Shown here: positions 7,056 through 9,973 of the stretch, in pieces | Position numbering within the stretch: position 1 is the first letter of the stretch | Layout of the letters: each line of letters opens with the position of its first letter | Origin: an uncultured Collinsella sp. | GTDB taxonomy: Bacteria > Actinomycetota > Coriobacteriia > Coriobacteriales > Coriobacteriaceae | Assembly: GCA_902493835.1 (NCBI GenBank) | Contig: CABURG010000055.1 | Coordinates: forward strand, 1-9,973 | Direction: 5' to 3' | Length of the DNA: 9,973 nt | The notes under the pieces: generated by a model | What the model was told of the DNA's origin: nothing | The model's input: only the letters and a program-made list of their open reading frames with translations | Databases searched by the model: none | Made by a program: the position numbers and the translations under genes

Positions 7056-7149
7056 GGCAACTCCTCTAACGGCCGGAATACCCGGCGTTTAACCTTACAG
7101 AGAAGTCTACGAACTCGCGCGGACACAAATTCATCCTGCCTGCGTCTTT

Positions 7150-7190
7150 CAAGCGCTCTGTCTCGCAACGCTTGCGAGACAGAGCGCTTG
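7150..7190. repeat. Perfect 19-bp palindromic hairpin in the HIRAN/toxin spacer
   Basis: CAAGCGCTCTGTCTCGCAA (7150-7168) is the exact reverse complement of 7172-7190, with the three-base loop CGC. Neither strand has a T-run after it, so it is not a standard intrinsic terminator. It lies 95 bases upstream of the HIRAN start and at the far end of the candidate toxin transcript. Confidence 0.8.
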
Positions 7191-7200
7191 CAGATAAGAT
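7172..7200 (+). promoter_or_regulatory. Candidate plus-strand promoter for an antisense RNA
   Basis: TTGCGA (7172-7177) and TAAGAT (7195-7200) each match consensus at four of six bases with the ideal 17-base spacing. A transcript would start near 7207 and run into the antisense of the small hydrophobic ORF. The -35 lies in the right arm of the palindrome. Four-of-six matches arise often by chance. Confidence 0.25.
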
Positions 7201-7201
7201 A

Positions 7202-7243
7202 GGAGTACGGATGGCACCCGTTGCAGCGGGTCTTGCCAACTCC
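7202..7243. other. Imperfect stem-loop downstream of the candidate toxin ORF
   Basis: Nested pairs GGAGT/ACTCC (7202-7206 with 7239-7243), GGC/GCC (7213-7215 with 7235-7237) and ACCCG/CGGGT (7216-7220 with 7227-7231) form an interrupted hairpin with loop TTGCAG. It falls in the 3' untranslated region of the toxin-like ORF and would also form in a plus-strand antisense RNA. Confidence 0.45.
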
Positions 7244-7263
7244 GATACACGTTTTCATCGTGA

Positions 7264-7301
7264 GAAGTGGCCGTCTTCGCTTACGCGGGGGCGGCTATTT
7301 C
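7264..7301 (+). other. 17-bp RNA stem that pairs fully only on the plus strand
   Basis: GAAGTGGCCGTCTTCGC (7264-7280) pairs along its whole length with 7285-7301 around the loop TTAC when read as plus-strand RNA: 12 Watson-Crick and 5 G·U pairs. On the minus strand the five wobbles become A·C mismatches. The stem covers the stop codon and last codon region of the minus-strand small ORF. This asymmetry suggests a plus-strand transcript, possibly ending here. Confidence 0.45.
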
Positions 7302-7378
7302 ATTCGGCCGATAAACAGGCCGAGTTCGATAGCCGCGATTAACAACGCCAGTAACGAAATAACATCGCTTACGTTCAT
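7295..7378 (-). CDS. 27-aa hydrophobic peptide, candidate type I toxin
   Basis: A 28-codon ORF encoding MNVSDV, then a continuous hydrophobic stretch (about residues 6-24, ISLLALLIAAIELGLFIG), then a basic RMK end. This is one predicted membrane helix with a short polar N-terminus and positive C-terminus, the layout of small membrane toxins such as the TxpA/BsrG/Fst-like peptides. The Shine-Dalgarno AAGGGA lies seven bases ahead of ATG 7378 but is locked in a hairpin (7380-7404). Inside the ORF, GCGGCTAT (7291-7298) pairs with ATAGCCGC (7329-7336) and encloses TCGGCC/GGCCGA (7304-7309 with 7318-7323), so the mRNA is highly folded. No close homologue was checked. It could instead be a harmless small membrane peptide or chance, but the ribosome site, helix and structures agree. 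Confidence 0.55.
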   Translation of the reverse strand: MNVSDVISLLALLIAAIELGLFIGRMK

Positions 7379-7379
7379 A

Positions 7380-7404
7380 CCAATTCCCTTCTAAAGGGAG
7401 TTGG
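7380..7404 (-). promoter_or_regulatory. Hairpin that sequesters the Shine-Dalgarno of the small hydrophobic ORF
   Basis: Read on the minus strand, CCAACTCCCTT pairs with AAGGGAATTGG (10 of 11 positions, loop TAG). The right arm contains the ribosome site AAGGGA and ends two bases before the ATG. Such occlusion is usual in type I toxin mRNAs, which stay silent until processed or refolded. Confidence 0.6.
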
Positions 7405-7436
7405 CCCATCCGCACCCCATAGCAGTAGTCTAACGT

Positions 7437-7480
7437 AAATGACAGGTAATAGGAACACTTGTTCGTATTACCTGTCATTT
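7437..7480. terminator. Long palindrome directly after the aldehyde dehydrogenase stop
   Basis: AAATGACAGGTAATA (7437-7451) is the exact reverse complement of 7466-7480. The centre adds GAACA-CT-TGTTC (7453-7464) after one G/G mismatch each side. It begins one base past the ALDH stop codon. The A-rich and T-rich outer ends (AAAT/ATTT) would suit a weak two-way terminator, but no long T-run is present, so a regulator-binding palindrome or repeat element remains possible. Confidence 0.55.
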
Positions 7481-7481
7481 C

Positions 7482-8861
7482 CTAATGCACAAACATGCGC
7501 ACGAATTTGTGCTTCCAGCTTGCGTAGGGCGCATACCGAAACGGCACGTCCAGCCACGTTGCTTTGTTCACGATGCTCTTCTTGTGGCTAAACGTATCGA
7601 AGCTCTCACGTCCATGGTACTGCCCCATACCGCTCGCACCCATGCCGCCAAAGCCCATATGGCTCGTAGCCAAATGCATGATGGTGTCGTTAACGCAGCC
7701 GCCGCCAAAGGGCACATAGCGCACAAAGCGCTGCTGGACCTCGCGATCCTGGCTAAAGATATACAGGGCCAGCGGCGTCAGACGATCCGTAATAAATGTC
7801 TCGGCCTCGTCTAGACTCTCAAACGTCAGCACCGGCAAGATAGGGCCGAAAATCTCCTCCTGCATCACGGCGTCATCGGGGGTCACGCCGTCTAGGATCG
7901 TCGGCTCAATCTTGAGCGACGACTCGCGCGCCGTGCCTCCCAGCACAACCTTATCGGGGTCGATCAGCCCACGTACGCGCGCAAAATGCTTGGCATTGAC
8001 AATATGACCGTAGTCCTCGTTGTCGAGCGGATGCTCGCCAAACATGCGGCTGACCTCCTCCTTGATGAGGCTCAACAGCTCATCGTGCACGCGCGTATCG
8101 ACCAGCAGATAGTCGGGCGCTACACAGGTCTGGCCCACGTTGAGCCATTTACCAAATGCGATGCGACGTGCCGCGACCTTCAAGTTTGCCGTCGCATCCA
8201 CGATGCAGGGGCTCTTGCCGCCCAGCTCAAGCGTCACGGGCGTGAGGTTTTTGCTCGCGCGCTCCATGACGAGCTTGCCGACCGGAACGCTACCGGTAAA
8301 GAAGATCTTGTCCCAGCACTCGTCGAGCAGCGCCTCATTCTCGGCACGCCCGCCTTCGACGACCGTCACCAGGCACGGATCAAATGCCTCCTCGCAAATC
8401 TGCCTGAGCACCGCGCTTGAAGCCGGCGCATAGGCGCTCGGCTTGATGACCACGGTATTGCCTGCGGCAAGGGCGCCAGCGAGCGGCTCGAGCGTCAGCA
8501 AAAACGGGTAGTTCCAAGGCGCCATGATCAGCGTGACGCCATAGGGCACGGCTTGCGTTTTGCACACGCTCACGGCGTTAGCGAGGTCACACGGACGCAG
8601 GCGCGGACGACTCCATCGGGCCACATGCGCAATCTGATGACGAATCTCGGAAAGCGACGTGCCGATCTCGCACATATATGCCTCGTCATGCGACTTACCC
8701 AAATCGGTCTTGAGCGCATGGGCAATATCGGCCTCGTGGGCCCGCACCGCATCGCGTAAACTCACGAGCGCGCGACGTCGAGCATCGACATCAAACGTAG
8801 CGTGCGTCTTAAAGTAGGTGCGCTGATCGCCGACGATGCGCGCAATTTCCTCGGTGTTCAT
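7482..8861 (-). CDS. Aldehyde dehydrogenase, class 3-like (NAD(P)-dependent)
   Basis: A 459-aa cytosolic aldehyde dehydrogenase that oxidises an aldehyde to its acid (or works in reverse on an activated acid) with NAD(P). Catalytic features are complete: N117 in APWNYP, K140 in VVIKPS, FTGS (188-191), general base E212 in LELGGKSP, nucleophile C246 in GQTCVAPD, and EEIFGP (335-340). The length near 460 aa and the GFGGMGASGMGQYHG segment (403-417), with a final SHKKSI (425-430) block, are typical of the class 3 / long-chain or aromatic aldehyde group. AGGAGG lies five bases before ATG 8861 and abuts the stop of the upstream alcohol dehydrogenase (9-base gap), so the two are one operon and probably coupled. 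The natural substrate is not readable from sequence. Confidence 0.93.
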   Translation of the reverse strand: MNTEEIARIVGDQRTYFKTHATFDVDARRRALVSLRDAVRAHEADIAHALKTDLGKSHDEAYMCEIGTSLSEIRHQIAHVARWSRPRLRPCDLANAVSVCKTQAVPYGVTLIMAPWNYPFLLTLEPLAGALAAGNTVVIKPSAYAPASSAVLRQICEEAFDPCLVTVVEGGRAENEALLDECWDKIFFTGSVPVGKLVMERASKNLTPVTLELGGKSPCIVDATANLKVAARRIAFGKWLNVGQTCVAPDYLLVDTRVHDELLSLIKEEVSRMFGEHPLDNEDYGHIVNAKHFARVRGLIDPDKVVLGGTARESSLKIEPTILDGVTPDDAVMQEEIFGPILPVLTFESLDEAETFITDRLTPLALYIFSQDREVQQRFVRYVPFGGGCVNDTIMHLATSHMGFGGMGASGMGQYHGRESFDTFSHKKSIVNKATWLDVPFRYAPYASWKHKFVRMFVH

Positions 8862-8870
8862 GGCAACCTC

Positions 8871-9973
8871 CTAGTTCTCGTCCTCAAACATACCACCCGC
8901 AACAACTTCGTACATATGCTCGAGCTCCAGGCGGTCCATTAAAAGAGGAACGGGGTACAAGGGATTGGCCTCGGCATCGGCATGCGCCGCCATCTCGGGA
9001 ATGTCGGAGCGGCGAATACCCGAGACATATTTGGGGATTCCCAGGGCCTCGTTCATGCGGTCGACCCAATCGATAAAGGCCTCGGCCGCAAGACTGTCCT
9101 GCGCGGTAGCCGGCGCAATGCCCGCCATGCGAGCAAGATCGGCAAGATTGGGGGCGGCGGCGTCACCATAAGCGCGAAGCATGTGCGGCAGGATGATCGC
9201 GTTGGCCAAACCGTGCGGAATCCCGTATCGGCCGCCCAAACTGTGCGCGATGGCATGCACATATCCGACATAGGAGCGGGTAAACGCAACGCCCGCCTTA
9301 TACGCCGCCAAAAGCATATTGCGACGAGCGCACATGTCGTCACCATGCTCATAGGCCTCGAGCAAATTGTCGTGGATAAGCTGCACCGCCTGTCGCGCCA
9401 TCTTGCGCGTATAGGGCGTGGTGCTTCGCCCGATAAAGGCCTCAACGGCATGCGTCAGGGCGTCCATGCCCGTCTGCCCCGTAATGGAAGCGGGCAAGCC
9501 GCACGTAAACTCGGGGTCGTGGACTGCAAAACGCGGGATGAGCACAAAGTCGTTAATGGGGTATTTGTAGTGCGTCCCGTCATCGGTAATTACCGCCGCA
9601 AGCGTGGCTTCGCTTCCCGTACCGGCGGTAGTGGGAACGGCGATGAGCAGCGGCAGGCGACGATGAATCCGCAGCAGGCCGCGCATCTTGTTGATGGGCT
9701 TGTTTGGCTGCGCAATGCGTGCGCCCACGCCCTTGGCACAGTCCATGGCCGAGCCACCGCCAAAGCCGATAATGGCCTGGCAGGCGCTCTCTCGATACAG
9801 GGACGCCGCTTCCTCCACGTTTGAGACCGTGGGGTTCGCACGCGTTTCGGCATAGACCGTAACGCCAATCCCCTGAGCCGTAAGCGCACGCTCGAGTGAT
9901 GCCGTGAGCCCCAGACGGGCAATGCCGGGATCCGTCACGATAAGGACCTTCTGGATCGAGCGCTTTTGAAGCA
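8871..9973 (-). CDS. Iron-containing (group III) alcohol dehydrogenase, 5' end outside the window
   Basis: A partial protein. The frame stays open to the right edge and reads LQKRSIQKVLIVTDPG there, so the true start lies beyond 9973. The GTG at 9938 falls inside the conserved VLIVTDPG strand and is not the start. Counting from that GTG, NAD-binding motifs are GFGGGSAMDCAKG (58-70) and AVPTTAGTGSE (100-110). The metal ligands are D159 and H163 (GMDALTHAVEAF), H228 (VHAIAHSLGG) and H242 (IPHGLANAI), with the family's usual spacing, so the Fe/Zn site is intact. It interconverts an alcohol and an aldehyde with NAD(P)H in the cytosol. It is followed nine bases later by an aldehyde dehydrogenase, which implies linked alcohol, aldehyde and acid metabolism; direction and substrate are unknown. 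Confidence 0.93.
   Translation of the reverse strand, partial: LQKRSIQKVLIVTDPGIARLGLTASLERALTAQGIGVTVYAETRANPTVSNVEEAASLYRESACQAIIGFGGGSAMDCAKGVGARIAQPNKPINKMRGLLRIHRRLPLLIAVPTTAGTGSEATLAAVITDDGTHYKYPINDFVLIPRFAVHDPEFTCGLPASITGQTGMDALTHAVEAFIGRSTTPYTRKMARQAVQLIHDNLLEAYEHGDDMCARRNMLLAAYKAGVAFTRSYVGYVHAIAHSLGGRYGIPHGLANAIILPHMLRAYGDAAAPNLADLARMAGIAPATAQDSLAAEAFIDWVDRMNEALGIPKYVSGIRRSDIPEMAAHADAEANPLYPVPLLMDRLELEHMYEVVAGGMFEDEN

Noticed and set aside
7150..7190. Palindrome considered as an intrinsic terminator
   Set aside because: Neither side is followed by a T-run, so it is kept as an unexplained hairpin.
6980..7258. 92-aa minus-strand ORF overlapping the HIRAN start
   Set aside because: No ribosome site, it overlaps HIRAN in another frame, crosses the perfect palindrome, and has an Arg/Cys-rich random-looking composition.
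7211..7342. 43-aa plus-strand ORF preceded by AGGAG
   Set aside because: The ribosome site is good, but the peptide (starting MAPVAAGLANSD) has no recognisable character and lies across the stems of the candidate antisense RNA. Chance is the simpler view unless ribosome profiling shows otherwise.
7281..7478. 65-aa minus-strand ORF overlapping the hydrophobic peptide in another frame
   Set aside because: It starts within the palindrome, has no ribosome site and an unstructured composition. The 27-codon frame has better signals.
8982..9824. 280-aa plus-strand ORF opposite the alcohol dehydrogenase
   Set aside because: Antisense to a gene with intact metal and NAD motifs, and no domain seen.

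Overview
The window is a high-GC chromosomal segment from what looks like a gut Coriobacteriia actinobacterium, most likely Collinsella or a close relative. This rests on base composition, codon use and gene content: a DUF3516-type Ski2-like helicase, a TrmB-like methyltransferase, a DUF2130 protein, and an ADH/ALDH pair. No rRNA, tRNA, CRISPR array, transposase or phage gene was seen. Taxonomy is inferred from proteins, not from a marker gene.

Left part (1-4003), plus strand: a TrmB-family methyltransferase with an altered active-site motif (116-955), then a 309-base non-coding gap holding a long inverted repeat (1021-1143). A large DExH helicase with a Ski2/HelY-like core (1265-3946) follows and ends at a strong hairpin terminator (3968-4003) shared with the convergent gene.

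Middle part (4021-7055), minus strand: reading in the direction of transcription, a stand-alone HIRAN-domain protein (7055-6729), a 59-aa protein of split charge (6710-6531), a small calcineurin-like metallophosphoesterase (6464-5919), a REP-like hairpin plus intrinsic terminator, and a DUF2130 coiled-coil protein with a possible PD-(D/E)XK core (5778-4021). HIRAN and the 59-aa gene are tightly spaced. The phosphoesterase may also have its own promoter, and DUF2130 is separated by the terminator.

Spacer (7056-7481): the most interesting non-coding stretch. It holds a 27-codon hydrophobic ORF on the minus strand (7378-7295) whose Shine-Dalgarno is buried in a hairpin, two long palindromes, and a 17-bp stem that is fully paired only in plus-strand RNA. 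Together these look like a type I toxin-antitoxin locus with a tail-to-tail antisense RNA. This is inference from sequence only.

Right part (7482-9973), minus strand: a class-3-like aldehyde dehydrogenase lies directly downstream of an iron-containing alcohol dehydrogenase whose 5' end is beyond the window. The two are separated by 9 bases and probably act in succession on an alcohol/aldehyde/acid route.
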